Shown here piece after piece: positions 34,011 through 42,372 of a stretch of 64,000 nucleotides of DNA. Each line of letters starts with the position of its first letter. Position 1 is the first letter of the stretch. The notes below the pieces were generated by a model, which saw only the letters and a list, made by a program, of their open reading frames with translations, had not been told where the DNA came from and made no database searches. The translations under genes and the position numbers were made by a program. This DNA is from Paenibacillus albidus (lineage in GTDB: Bacteria; Bacillota; Bacilli; Paenibacillales; Paenibacillaceae), in the NCBI RefSeq assembly GCF_014644435.1, contig NZ_BMKR01000003.1, positions 300,933 through 364,932 of the forward strand, written 5' to 3'.

Positions 34011-34841
34011 ATGTGGAAAGTATTGCTGGTAGAAGATGAAGTTTTTGTACGCGAATCTGTGCGGGAGATCATCGCCTGGGAAGAACTTGGCTTTTCGGTT
34101 AGCGGGGAAGCCGGAAACGGCGTTGAGGCGCTCGAAATGATTCGGAACGATGCACCCGACCTGGTGATTACTGATATTATCATGCCGCAAATGGATGGTG
34201 TAGAGCTGCTCAGGAAAACCCGGGAAGAGGGCTATGCCTCCCGTTTTGTTATGCTCACTTGCATGAGTGACTTTGAATATGTGAGGCAGGCCATGGAATA
34301 CGGGGCTTCGAATTATATTCTAAAGCTGTCCATGAGTGTCAACTCACTGCGGGAGACGCTGCGGAAGATCAGCCAGGAGCTATTAAAGGATCATGACACC
34401 CACAAGAACAACTCGACCACAGCTGTAGCGGGGTCCGGAATGGATGAGACGGACGATACGAAGCTGTCACCACTTCTGCCTGAAGAGGTGACCTCCCATC
34501 CCGAGATTCAGAAAATACTGCAATATATTCATACCCACTACCCGCAGGATATTACCGTCAAATCCATGTCCCAGTATGTCATGATGGGTGAAAACTATGT
34601 CAGCACCTTATTCAAAAAGAAAACGGGGCAAACCCTGATCCATTACCTGCATCAAGTACGCATCAAACAGGCGGTACAACACCTGATCCAATCCGATCTG
34701 CCGGTCTATGAGATTGGGAACCGGGTCGGTTTTGTAAATGACAATTACTTCATTAAGATATTCAAGCGCTTAACTGGACAAACGCCAAGCCAGTTCCGGC
34801 AAAGGAACAGAAAAAGCGGCACAGAGCAGATCAGTATTTAA
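34011..34841 (+). CDS. YesN-type response regulator with AraC DNA-binding domain
   Basis: 276 residues. Receiver domain 1-120 with acidic pocket ED (8-9), phospho-acceptor Asp55 in DLVITDIIMPQMDG, and Lys in YILKLSM near 105. A short Ser/Thr-rich linker is followed by an AraC HTH pair (ITVKSMSQYVMMGENYVSTL near 178; VYEIGNRVGFVNDNYFIKIF near 227) ending TPSQFRQR. It is shorter than many Paenibacillus YesN proteins (often above 350) because the linker is short. It should activate the importer genes on both sides; four copies of an AACAAAAC-type motif flank the kinase and regulator genes. Confidence 0.94.
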   Translation: MWKVLLVEDEVFVRESVREIIAWEELGFSVSGEAGNGVEALEMIRNDAPDLVITDIIMPQMDGVELLRKTREEGYASRFVMLTCMSDFEYVRQAMEYGASNYILKLSMSVNSLRETLRKISQELLKDHDTHKNNSTTAVAGSGMDETDDTKLSPLLPEEVTSHPEIQKILQYIHTHYPQDITVKSMSQYVMMGENYVSTLFKKKTGQTLIHYLHQVRIKQAVQHLIQSDLPVYEIGNRVGFVNDNYFIKIFKRLTGQTPSQFRQRNRKSGTEQISI

Positions 34842-34857
34842 TGATTAGCCTCCTTAC

Positions 34858-34908
34858 ACAAGAAAGGGCAGTGGCCTTCCTCCAGGGGAAAGCCGCTGCC
34901 CTTTCTTG
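34858..34908 (+). terminator. Intrinsic terminator of the two-component genes
   Basis: CAAGAAAGGGCAG pairs with CTGCCCTTTCTTG over an interior loop, 17 bp after the regulator stop codon. Because the stem itself is A/T-rich at its base it could act in both directions. Confidence 0.75.
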
Positions 34909-34920
34909 TGGGTCCGGATA

Positions 34921-34999
34921 GAACAAAACTATGGAGCGCAGCAGCCGGTCGGGCCGTGCAAATGTATATTTCTGTAGCATGAAGTCAATGGTTTTGTTC
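34921..34999 (+). promoter_or_regulatory. Pair of inverted candidate regulator sites before the permease genes
   Basis: GAACAAAACTATG at 34921-34933 and its inverse ATGGTTTTGTTC at 34988-34999. The same core occurs twice before the kinase gene. Likely targets of the YesN-like regulator, by position and recurrence only. Confidence 0.5.
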
Positions 35000-35068
35000 C
35001 TTAACCCTGATCGTTCCCCTTGTTATGCTTGAAGTGCATTCAAAAGACCCAAGGAGGAGTGGAACCAG

Positions 35069-35950
35069 GTGAAATTATCTTGGATGAAACGGCAGCAGTA
35101 TCTGGGCTATCTGTTTATCGGGCCAAATATGATTGGCGTGATTCTATTTTTTATTATCCCCGCCATCTATTCTTTTTACCTCATGTTTACAGACTACAAA
35201 TTTATGAGTCCCGACACCCATTTCATCGGACTGGCTAACATTCAAAAAATGCTGGGTGATGAGGTATTCTATATCGCCATCAAGAACACTCTTATGTTCC
35301 TGTTATCCGTACCGGTATCCATTGGACTTGCATTTATCGTAGCGGTCATTCTAAATCGTTCCGTGTACTTAAAAAAGCTGCTGCGCGCATTATATTTTAT
35401 GCCGTACATTACAAGCGGGGTTGCCGTGGCTTTTGTCTGGATGCTGCTGTTTCATCCCAACAATGGCCCTATCAACGGCATACTGCGCTCTATAGGCATC
35501 GCCAATCCTCCAGGCTGGTTATCCACCATGGAAACCTCGATGTATGCCATCGATATTATCTGGATCTGGTTCATGCTTGGCTATAACATGATTATCTATT
35601 TGGCGGCCCTGCAGGAAGTGTCCGGTGAACTGCTGGAAGCAGCCAAAATCGACGGAGCCCGGACCTGGCAGACGGTGCGCAGTATATTGTGGCCGCTGGT
35701 CAGCCCAACCACCTTCCTGCTCCTGATTACCGGACTCATCATGTCGATTAAGCAGTTCGGGATTATCCAGGCCATAACACAAGGTGGACCGGGGAACAGC
35801 ACCACCGTATTATCCTTGTTCATCTACCAGAATGCATTCCGTTACTACGAAATGGGCTATGCCTCAGCGGTTTCTTGGGCGCTGTTCTTGATTATTATGA
35901 TTTTTACCGTCATCCAATGGCTCGGTCAGAAACGCTGGGTTCACTACTAA
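35069..35950 (+). CDS. Sugar ABC transporter permease, MalF/UgpA type
   Basis: 293 residues, GTG start after AAGGAGGAG. Six hydrophobic segments; the first is YLFIGPNMIGVILFFIIPAI. The EAA coupling loop ELLEAAKIDGARTWQTVRSI is near residue 188. The length and the opening LGYLFIGPNMIGV are usual for this family. 14 bp before the second permease. With the lipoprotein at 30351 it makes one importer; no ATPase gene is present. Confidence 0.94.
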   Translation: MKLSWMKRQQYLGYLFIGPNMIGVILFFIIPAIYSFYLMFTDYKFMSPDTHFIGLANIQKMLGDEVFYIAIKNTLMFLLSVPVSIGLAFIVAVILNRSVYLKKLLRALYFMPYITSGVAVAFVWMLLFHPNNGPINGILRSIGIANPPGWLSTMETSMYAIDIIWIWFMLGYNMIIYLAALQEVSGELLEAAKIDGARTWQTVRSILWPLVSPTTFLLLITGLIMSIKQFGIIQAITQGGPGNSTTVLSLFIYQNAFRYYEMGYASAVSWALFLIIMIFTVIQWLGQKRWVHY

Positions 35951-35964
35951 AGGAGGAGAACGCA

Positions 35965-36792
35965 ATGAATAAATCCCTGCTCAATAAAAGTATCATCACG
36001 CTCATTATGCTGTTCTTCAGCTTTGTAATGATTGTTCCTTTCCTCTGGATGATCAGTACCTCGTTTAAGACACCGGCCGAAGTATTTGAATATCCCATTA
36101 AGTGGATTCCAACTCATTTCAATTGGGAGCATCATCTAAAGGTATGGACAGGCCAAAGCAGTTTTGTGCATTATTATTTAAATTCACTTAAAGTTGCTGT
36201 GATCAGTACAATAGGTGCTGTTCTGCTATCGTCATTGGCAGCCTATGGCTTCTCCAGAATTGAATTTAAAGGCCGCAACACCATGTTCATGGTATACCTG
36301 TCGATGATGATGGTTCCCCCTCAGGTGCTGTTTGTGCCCAAATTCATCATGTTCGATTGGGCCGGCATTTTTAACACCCATTGGGCGCTCATTTTGCCCG
36401 GTATGTTCACCATCTTTGGGGTTTTTATGATGCGGCAGTTTTTCCTCTCCGTTCCCCAGGAGATTTCGGAAGCGGCTTTTATAGATGGAGCAGGCCATTT
36501 CCGCATTTTTTCCCGGATTATTCTGCCTATGGCCAAACCATCACTCGCCACCTTGGCGATCATCGACTTCTCCTGGCACTGGAATGACTATGAGAATGCC
36601 CTTGTCTTTCTAATTGATCATGACCTGTTTACCGTACCGCTGGGTCTACAGAATTTCATTCTGGAGAACAACGTGGATTACAACGGAATGATGGCAGCTG
36701 CCACCGCCGGCATTATTCCTATGATCGTCGTATTCCTGCTGGGTCAGAAATATATTATTGAGGGTGTGGCGAGCTCTGCAGTGAAGGGTTGA
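35965..36792 (+). CDS. Sugar ABC transporter permease, MalG/UgpE type
   Basis: 275 residues from the ATG at 35965, which follows AAAGGAGGAG; the longer open frame from 35875 overlaps the preceding permease and is not used. Membrane segments include IMLFFSFVMIVPFLWMISTS. The EAA loop is ISEAAFIDGAGHFRIFSRII near 174, and the C-terminus EGVASSAVKG is typical. Partner of the permease 14 bp upstream. Confidence 0.94.
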   Translation: MNKSLLNKSIITLIMLFFSFVMIVPFLWMISTSFKTPAEVFEYPIKWIPTHFNWEHHLKVWTGQSSFVHYYLNSLKVAVISTIGAVLLSSLAAYGFSRIEFKGRNTMFMVYLSMMMVPPQVLFVPKFIMFDWAGIFNTHWALILPGMFTIFGVFMMRQFFLSVPQEISEAAFIDGAGHFRIFSRIILPMAKPSLATLAIIDFSWHWNDYENALVFLIDHDLFTVPLGLQNFILENNVDYNGMMAAATAGIIPMIVVFLLGQKYIIEGVASSAVKG

Positions 36793-36818
36793 GCAATTTA
36801 CCACTCCTATCCCGCTTT

Positions 36819-36849
36819 CAGGAAGCTGGCGTTCCGGATCAGCTTCCTG
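36819..36849. terminator. Hairpin between convergent genes
   Basis: CAGGAAGCTG and CAGCTTCCTG form a 10-bp stem 27 bp after the permease stop and 28 bp before the SMR gene's stop. No T-run; possibly a bidirectional barrier. Confidence 0.6.
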
Positions 36850-36876
36850 CACCTACACGTTGATCAATCCCATTTT

Positions 36877-37203
36877 CTATCCGTGCGAGGACTTCAAGTT
36901 AACCACCACAACTCCCGCAATAATGAGCAATACGCCAACGGTAGTCGTGATATTCGCCGTTTCTTTCCAGATTACAATTCCGATAAGGACGGTTAATGCC
37001 GTTCCTACTCCTGACCATATAGCATACGCTATGCCCAGCGGGATTTGCTGCAGCGACAAGGACAAGGAATAGAATGCCAGCCCAAAACACAACAACGTCC
37101 CGATAATCGGATATATTTTGGTGAACCCTTCAGATGCTTTAAGCAGTGAAGTCCCGAAGAGTTCAGTTACAATCGCTATAGCCAAAAAAATATATGCCTT
37201 CAT
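36877..37203 (-). CDS. Small multidrug resistance (SMR) family transporter
   Basis: 108 residues from the ATG at 37203 with AAAGGGGTG upstream; the longer frame to 37311 overlaps the TetR gene. Four membrane helices; the essential Glu14 is in IAIVTELFGTSLLKAS and the signature IPLGIAYAIWSGVGTALT is near 54. End of a gene trio (DUF5360-like protein, TetR, SMR) that resembles the Bacillus subtilis yvaD-yvaE-yvaF group. Exports small cationic compounds in exchange for protons; natural substrate unknown. Confidence 0.93.
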   Translation of the reverse strand: MKAYIFLAIAIVTELFGTSLLKASEGFTKIYPIIGTLLCFGLAFYSLSLSLQQIPLGIAYAIWSGVGTALTVLIGIVIWKETANITTTVGVLLIIAGVVVVNLKSSHG

Positions 37204-37219
37204 CTCTCTGTTCACCCCT

Positions 37220-37783
37220 TTACTTAGTGCCTTCCTTATAGATGCCAACCAGCAAAAGATCGACCATTTGCCCGAGCGCCTTCTCCAAAGACAACCCATT
37301 GCGGGCTGCATGTCGGTGTTCCATCAGATGATAGAACGCACCAATGTACACTTGGATAAACAGCTCCAAATCAAACTCGCGGATTTCCCCAGTTGCAACT
37401 CCTTCTTCGACTAATAATCGAATGTTATCCCAACCTTTGCGGACATAGTTATCGACTTCCTGCCATTGAGCAGGGTACCGCTGTTTGAGTTCCTCAAGAA
37501 TATGTATATCCTGAAAAACAAACCCGCGCGGCAGCAACGCCAAGGTCTGATGCAGCTTGTGCCGGAGAGAAAGGGAGCTGTCCCCCATGATCTCCTTCTC
37601 GGCATTTCTCATCTCTGAGATCGACCGCTCCACAATAGCGCCTATAATGCTCTCCTTGGATTCAACATATTGATACACCGTCTTGGTGCTTATCCCCAAA
37701 AGCTTCGCTACATCCCTTATCGAAAACTTCAATCCCCGCTTGATAATTTCATCCTCCGAGGCTTGAATGATCCTTTCTCTCAT
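37220..37783 (-). CDS. TetR-family transcriptional regulator
   Basis: 187 residues from the ATG at 37783 (MRERIIQASEDEIIKRGLKF), which has TTGGAGGTG before it. The HTH is SIRDVAKLLGISTKTVYQYV near 25-45, followed by a helical ligand domain. It overlaps the end of the upstream membrane-protein gene by 35 bp and ends 17 bp before the SMR gene, so it probably represses this trio. Confidence 0.92.
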   Translation of the reverse strand: MRERIIQASEDEIIKRGLKFSIRDVAKLLGISTKTVYQYVESKESIIGAIVERSISEMRNAEKEIMGDSSLSLRHKLHQTLALLPRGFVFQDIHILEELKQRYPAQWQEVDNYVRKGWDNIRLLVEEGVATGEIREFDLELFIQVYIGAFYHLMEHRHAARNGLSLEKALGQMVDLLLVGIYKEGTK

Positions 37784-38177
37784 CGTTCTCACCTCCAAAC
37801 TTCATGATCCCAGGCAGAAAGAACAGCGGGTATATCATGAGGAACAAATTAGGAATCCACCAGAACCAGTCCAAATCCATTTGTATCGCCCAGAAAGCAA
37901 TGGCCTGGAGCCCTGAACAAAAAGTCAAAGTTAAAGAAATAATACAAAGTGGCTGCCACAAGCCCTTATTCCTTCTAAAAAAATACATACTTAAAAGGCC
38001 TGTGCAGGAGATCAAAAGATCGAGTGGAACGAAAGACACATTCCACGCCACCATCAGTTCATTGTCATAGTTCTTATATAAATATTCTTTGGGCACCAGA
38101 TGAAGCCAGGTGATTAACCAATAGATTAAAAATCCTACATCAGTTACCACCATGAATGTTTTTAGTGTTTTTCCCAT
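37749..38177 (-). CDS. YvaD-like (DUF5360) membrane protein
   Basis: 142 residues, four hydrophobic segments (MVVTDVGFLIYWLITWL; FVPLDLLISCTGLLSMYFF; CIISLTLTFCSGLQAIAFW; WWIPNLFLMIYPLFFLPGIM). ATG preceded by GGGAGGGGGGAG. The sequence resembles Bacillus subtilis YvaD, whose gene neighbours also include an SMR transporter and a TetR regulator. Function unknown. Its 3' end overlaps the TetR start. Confidence 0.8.
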   Translation of the reverse strand: MGKTLKTFMVVTDVGFLIYWLITWLHLVPKEYLYKNYDNELMVAWNVSFVPLDLLISCTGLLSMYFFRRNKGLWQPLCIISLTLTFCSGLQAIAFWAIQMDLDWFWWIPNLFLMIYPLFFLPGIMKFGGENDERKDHSSLGG

Positions 38178-38532
38178 TTACTCCCCCCTCCCTGTATAGC
38201 GGAAAATGAAGAAACCATATTGGTTTCCGTGTTTTATTTTAGAGTATTTCCTTCCCTTATTCAAGTGCTCAGCAAGCCACGGTGGTTTACATAGGCTGCC
38301 GTTCATACCAATACCCCGGAATGCCCCGTTCCCGCCGCTTCGGCCAGTACAGAAATTGCTTATTCATGGCTCTAATCATCTTTCTCGTTGTTTTAAGAAG
38401 TTAAGGCTCGAGGGTTGCACCGTTGCTACTATAAGTTGACAAAATGTATCTGGTAAATGATAGTATGTCCCTCTTCAATTTGATATCCTTTATTCATCAA
38501 ATCGAACATCAAACAAGGAGGATCTAATAAGT
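38178..38532 (+). promoter_or_regulatory. Intergenic region with promoter of the XRE regulator gene
   Basis: A TTGACA at 38436-38441 and TAGTAT at 38461-38466 (19-bp spacer, slightly long) precede the XRE gene by about 65 bp; its ribosome site AAGGAGG is at 38514. The rest of the region (38178-38430) holds no gene I can support. Confidence 0.5.
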
Positions 38533-39336
38533 ATGGTTTTTGGAGAAAAAATTCACAAACTCAGAAAAGAGCATGGATTGTCCCAAGAAGCATTGGCTGA
38601 AAAATTAGATACCACGCGGCAAGCGGTCAGCAAATGGGAAAATAATCAGGGGTATCCTGAAACAGAAAAATTGCTTATGCTAAGTACTATTTTTGAAGTA
38701 TCCGTTGACTACCTGTTAAAAGAAAGCTCAGACAATCTCATGGAGAGTGAAAAAGGCCACTATGTAAGCAGAGAAATGGCAGCTGGTTATTTGCTGTCCG
38801 CAAGGAAACAAGCCAAATATTTGGCGGCGGGATTTTGTCTGTTGATTTTTTCAGCGATTCCATATTTCCTGTTCAAACATTCAGTATCTATTTTTATAGT
38901 TTCGTGTCTTACCATTGCGACTCTTGGTATTGTATCCTTTGTTGTTGCCGGCACTGCAGATGATAAAAAGTATAGGGCAATCACTAAAGAACCGCTAATC
39001 TTTGACCCGAATACATTAAAAGAGCTAAAGGCCCAGTACGCACTGTTAAAAAGAAAGCACTTGGTTTTTTCGATCATCGGTACAATTTGTGTTGCAGTTG
39101 GCGGGCTTTCCTTTGCTTTTGCACGAAAAGGGTTATTAGATATAACCGCACAGTCTATGGCTCCATACTATGCACTTTGCGTATTTCTGCTTGGAATTGG
39201 TGCCTATATTCTGACTAATCTGCTCGCTACCAGTGAAACATACTCTGTTCTAATTGAGAACGATGAATACGTCAATCGGTTCAGTGCCCGTCTGGCAAGA
39301 AAATCAAAAAAAGTATTGAGAAAATTTGAAGATTAA
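38533..39336 (+). CDS. XRE-family regulator with membrane helices
   Basis: 267 residues. The N-terminal HTH_XRE is classical (FGEKIHKLRKEHGLSQEALA; TTRQAVSKWENNQGYPETEK; residues 3-60), then a linker, and hydrophobic segments at about 98-140 (AAGFCLLIFSAIPYFLF; SIFIVSCLTIATLGIVSFVV) and 178-235 (SIIGTICVAVGGLSFAF; ALCVFLLGIGAYILTNLLA). Such membrane-bound XRE regulators are common in Firmicutes with unknown signals. No obvious target next to it. Terminator follows. Confidence 0.88.
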   Translation: MVFGEKIHKLRKEHGLSQEALAEKLDTTRQAVSKWENNQGYPETEKLLMLSTIFEVSVDYLLKESSDNLMESEKGHYVSREMAAGYLLSARKQAKYLAAGFCLLIFSAIPYFLFKHSVSIFIVSCLTIATLGIVSFVVAGTADDKKYRAITKEPLIFDPNTLKELKAQYALLKRKHLVFSIIGTICVAVGGLSFAFARKGLLDITAQSMAPYYALCVFLLGIGAYILTNLLATSETYSVLIENDEYVNRFSARLARKSKKVLRKFED

Positions 39337-39369
39337 GCTGGAACCTGTCCGATAATTAAGTATAACAAA

Positions 39370-39418
39370 GAGGCTTGAAGCAATAGTCTTGTGACTAAGG
39401 ATTCAAGCCTTTTTTTAT
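39370..39418 (+). terminator. Intrinsic terminator of the XRE gene
   Basis: AGGCTTGAA pairs with TTCAAGCCT and is followed by seven T. Convergent with the MFS gene ending at 39444. Confidence 0.85.
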
Positions 39419-39443
39419 TTAGATATACGCTTTAAAAGGTAAC

Positions 39444-40940
39444 TTATTTCGAATCAGAAACAGGTACAGCTTCAATCTTAGCTTGAGCCGCTTTACTTGT
39501 GTCTACACGTTTAACAAATAGAGTAAAAATCAGCGCAGCCACGGTTGTAATGGCTGCAATAACGAAGGAAAACTGAATACCATCTAGCAGAGCAGCTTGG
39601 GTTACTTGAGCTTTCACCTGCTCCGTAATGGAGGCTGGATCCAAAGCGGATAATTGGTCCGTTACACTGGATTTTGTTTTTGAATTCATAATGGATACGA
39701 ATATCGCCGTCCCAATCGCACCGGCTACCTGCTGAACAGTGTTGTTGGCAGCTGTACCATGAGGGTTCAGACGGTTAGGCAGCTGATTTAGACCATTCGT
39801 CATAATCGGCATCATCACCATCGAGATCCCGAACATCCGGATGGAATAGATCGTAATAATATAACCCGTACTCGTATCAATGCCGAATTTAGACATCATA
39901 TAAGTAGCAACCGCTGTAATGGTCAAACCGATAAATCCAAGAATACGTGGTCCGAACTTATCAAACAGTCTGCCGGTGATAGGAGACATAATCCCCATTA
40001 CAATGGCACCCGGCAACATCATCAGACCAGAATCAAGTGGTGAAATCCCACGAACATTTTGTACATAGGCCGGTGTTAATATCATACCCGAGAATAAAGC
40101 CGCCGCGTTTATGGCAGAAATAACAGCACTTAAGGAATACATTGGATATTTATAAATTTCAAGGTTCAATAATGGAATTTCAAGGCGTAATTGACGGATA
40201 ACAAATAGTGCAAGTGAAATTACACCGGCAGTTATACAAGTCACGACCAGAGGATCCCCCCAACCAACACTGCTCGCATCACTGAAGCCGTATAATAGTC
40301 CCCCAAAACCGATTGTGCTGAACACAACCGACAGGTAATCAAGCTTCGTTGGTTTAGTCGGCATAACACTTTTGAATTTCCAAATCCCAAGGAGCAATAC
40401 AATTACGGCGAACGGAAGAATCATTTCAAACAATACACGCCAGTCATAATATTGAACAATATAACCAGAAAGCGTAGGGCCGATTGCAGGAGCAACGATC
40501 ATGACTAGACCAAATACCCCCATGGCTGCGCCACGTTTCTCACGCGGAAAGCTGATCAGCATGATGTTCATCAATAATGGAGACATAACAGAGGAACCGG
40601 CAGCTTGGACCATGCGGCCAGCGATCAGCCAACTGAAGGTTGGAGACACAGCAGCAATTAAGGTTCCTAACGTAAACACTGATAACGCTGTAATAAATAA
40701 GCTGCGGTTTGTAAACTTCGTAAGCAAAAATGCAGAAACGGGAATTAGAATCCCACTTACTAACATGTAGCCAGTAGACAACCATTGTACGGTTGAATAA
40801 TCAATGTGGAAATCAACCATGATAGTTGGTAAGGCAACATTTAATAAGGAGTTATTCAGGAATGCTACGAAGGTAGCAAAGAAAAGCAAACCCAGCATTA
40901 CATAGGGCGGCTTTTTTAATTGTTTGATTTCTTGGTTCAT
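39444..40940 (-). CDS. MFS drug efflux transporter, DHA2 (LmrB-like) family
   Basis: 498 residues from the ATG at 40940 with TAGGAG upstream; the open frame to 41012 is not needed. 14-helix class: FVAFLNNSLLNVALPTIMVD near 23 is the family's opening, FLLTKFTNRSLFITALSVFT near 72 is the motif A region, and PAIGPTLSGYIVQYYDWRVL near 150 is motif C. C-terminal Lys-rich tail. Divergent from a TetR gene with a palindrome between them, the usual arrangement for a repressor-controlled drug pump. Substrate unknown. Confidence 0.93.
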   Translation of the reverse strand: MNQEIKQLKKPPYVMLGLLFFATFVAFLNNSLLNVALPTIMVDFHIDYSTVQWLSTGYMLVSGILIPVSAFLLTKFTNRSLFITALSVFTLGTLIAAVSPTFSWLIAGRMVQAAGSSVMSPLLMNIMLISFPREKRGAAMGVFGLVMIVAPAIGPTLSGYIVQYYDWRVLFEMILPFAVIVLLLGIWKFKSVMPTKPTKLDYLSVVFSTIGFGGLLYGFSDASSVGWGDPLVVTCITAGVISLALFVIRQLRLEIPLLNLEIYKYPMYSLSAVISAINAAALFSGMILTPAYVQNVRGISPLDSGLMMLPGAIVMGIMSPITGRLFDKFGPRILGFIGLTITAVATYMMSKFGIDTSTGYIITIYSIRMFGISMVMMPIMTNGLNQLPNRLNPHGTAANNTVQQVAGAIGTAIFVSIMNSKTKSSVTDQLSALDPASITEQVKAQVTQAALLDGIQFSFVIAAITTVAALIFTLFVKRVDTSKAAQAKIEAVPVSDSK

Positions 40941-41016
40941 AATTCGTTTTCTCCTACCTTTAACTTTTAATAGTCGCTTGATGATTTTATAACAATGGTT
41001 CAAAAAAATCAAGTTA

Positions 41017-41033
41017 TTATACCCGAAGTATAA
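41017..41033. promoter_or_regulatory. Candidate TetR operator between the MFS and TetR genes
   Basis: TTATAC, five bases, GTATAA, an interrupted palindrome in the 157-bp divergent region, 64 bp before the TetR start and 77 bp before the MFS start. Confidence 0.45.
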
Positions 41034-41097
41034 AACGGTTGAATCCTTGAATCATTCTGGGATATACTTGTTGATATTAAAACGTCCGGAGGCACTG

Positions 41098-41970
41098 ATG
41101 AATAAACGCAAAATTCAAGTGGTTACTCATGCCCTTGCTTTATTTGTTGAAAAAGGGATCATGGAGACCTCCATTCAAGATATTATTGAACGGGCAGGTA
41201 TTTCTAAAGGAACATTCTACAATTACTTCTCCTCTAAAAATCAATGTGTCAGCGCAGTATTGGAGCAGGTTCGTTATGAAACAAGGATGAAACGAAGTGA
41301 ACTGCAGATTGGCAAAAGACCCGATGATATCGATGTATTAATCGAACAAATATCTATGATTTCCCGTAATAATCAAAAACATGGCCTATCCGCCATGTTC
41401 GAAGAAATATTGCATTCCCGCGATAAAGAGATGAAACAATATGTGATCCACTACCGCATGTTCGAAATTGATTGGCTAGCCGATCGTTTAATAGATGTGT
41501 ACGGGGAAAAGTTACGTATGAACGCTTTTGAAGCAGCTGTCATTTTCTTTGGGATGCAGCAGCATCTGCTATTCACAGCAAAAACGATTAATCAATCCCA
41601 TATAGATCCCGGCAATGTGGCCCGATCCGTGTTTCACTACATGGACTATATTATTGAATCTTTAATAGAAAAAGATACCTCTGTTATCGACGATGAAAAA
41701 TTACAGGTGATGAAAGGTCAAATGACTCAAGAAGAGGTAAAGCAGGAGGAGATTCTTCAGCTGCTCGATGAATCCTCAGGTCATCTTAGATTCACCAAGC
41801 CACAGGCCGACTTAACCACAGCCCTTCGCTATGAAATCGCACACCAGCCCTTGCGTGAATCCGTGGTAAATGCGCTCCTGCAGCCCTATCTCGATGCCTT
41901 TAAGGGTTCTACGGGCTATAACCAGGCTAAAGATATAATGTCCATGGTTTGGAGATATATGCACCAATAG
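41098..41970 (+). CDS. TetR-family transcriptional regulator
   Basis: 290 residues, long for the family (usually about 200), with an extended C-terminal helical part. The start is the ATG at 41098 behind GGAGG. HTH: TSIQDIIERAGISKGTFYNY near 24-43, followed by FSSKNQCV. Divergent from the DHA2 MFS gene and probably its repressor. Strong terminator 40 bp after the stop. Confidence 0.93.
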   Translation: MNKRKIQVVTHALALFVEKGIMETSIQDIIERAGISKGTFYNYFSSKNQCVSAVLEQVRYETRMKRSELQIGKRPDDIDVLIEQISMISRNNQKHGLSAMFEEILHSRDKEMKQYVIHYRMFEIDWLADRLIDVYGEKLRMNAFEAAVIFFGMQQHLLFTAKTINQSHIDPGNVARSVFHYMDYIIESLIEKDTSVIDDEKLQVMKGQMTQEEVKQEEILQLLDESSGHLRFTKPQADLTTALRYEIAHQPLRESVVNALLQPYLDAFKGSTGYNQAKDIMSMVWRYMHQ

Positions 41971-42010
41971 GAAGTAGCGGAATTAAGGAATATCACAATA
42001 TATCCCTAAT

Positions 42011-42039
42011 AAAAAGACACCTGAGAAAGGTGTCTTTTT
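42011..42039 (+). terminator. Intrinsic terminator of the TetR gene
   Basis: AAAAAGACACC, 7-base loop, GGTGTCTTTTT. An AAAGACACC/GGTGTCTTT hairpin of the same sequence recurs at 44626-44649. Confidence 0.85.
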
Positions 42040-42044
42040 GGACT

Positions 42045-42211
42045 GGCTTGATGCAATTATGGATAACTTCGATGTATTTACATCTCTTCATAGGTGGTGG
42101 GGTCTTAGGGATAGGAATCGTACCCAGTTGATGGAGCCAGCGCAAAATTGCTTGGGTAGACGTTTTACCATGAGCCGCAGCAATTTCGCGAATTTCTGCA
42201 CAGCACACCAT
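42045..42211 (-). pseudogene. Aldo/keto reductase C-terminal fragment
   Basis: The minus strand reads EIREIAAAHGKTSTQAILRW and LGTIPIPKT, the classic C-terminal segment of aldo/keto reductases (typically ALRWLLQ...IPIPKS). The rest of the gene is absent on both sides. The following 160 bp to 42372 holds no gene I can support. Confidence 0.6.
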
Positions 42212-42372
42212 GAATCTGTATTACTATGTCGGCAGGAACGTAAGTTAGTCGTAACATTCGCCGTTTCTTCCATACGACAAAAGTGGCATTTTCCAAATAA
42301 CAATTCAGACCTGAAACTCCGATAATATTAATAGGTAGATAAAAGTGGATATAATTATAACAACAGGGGGAT

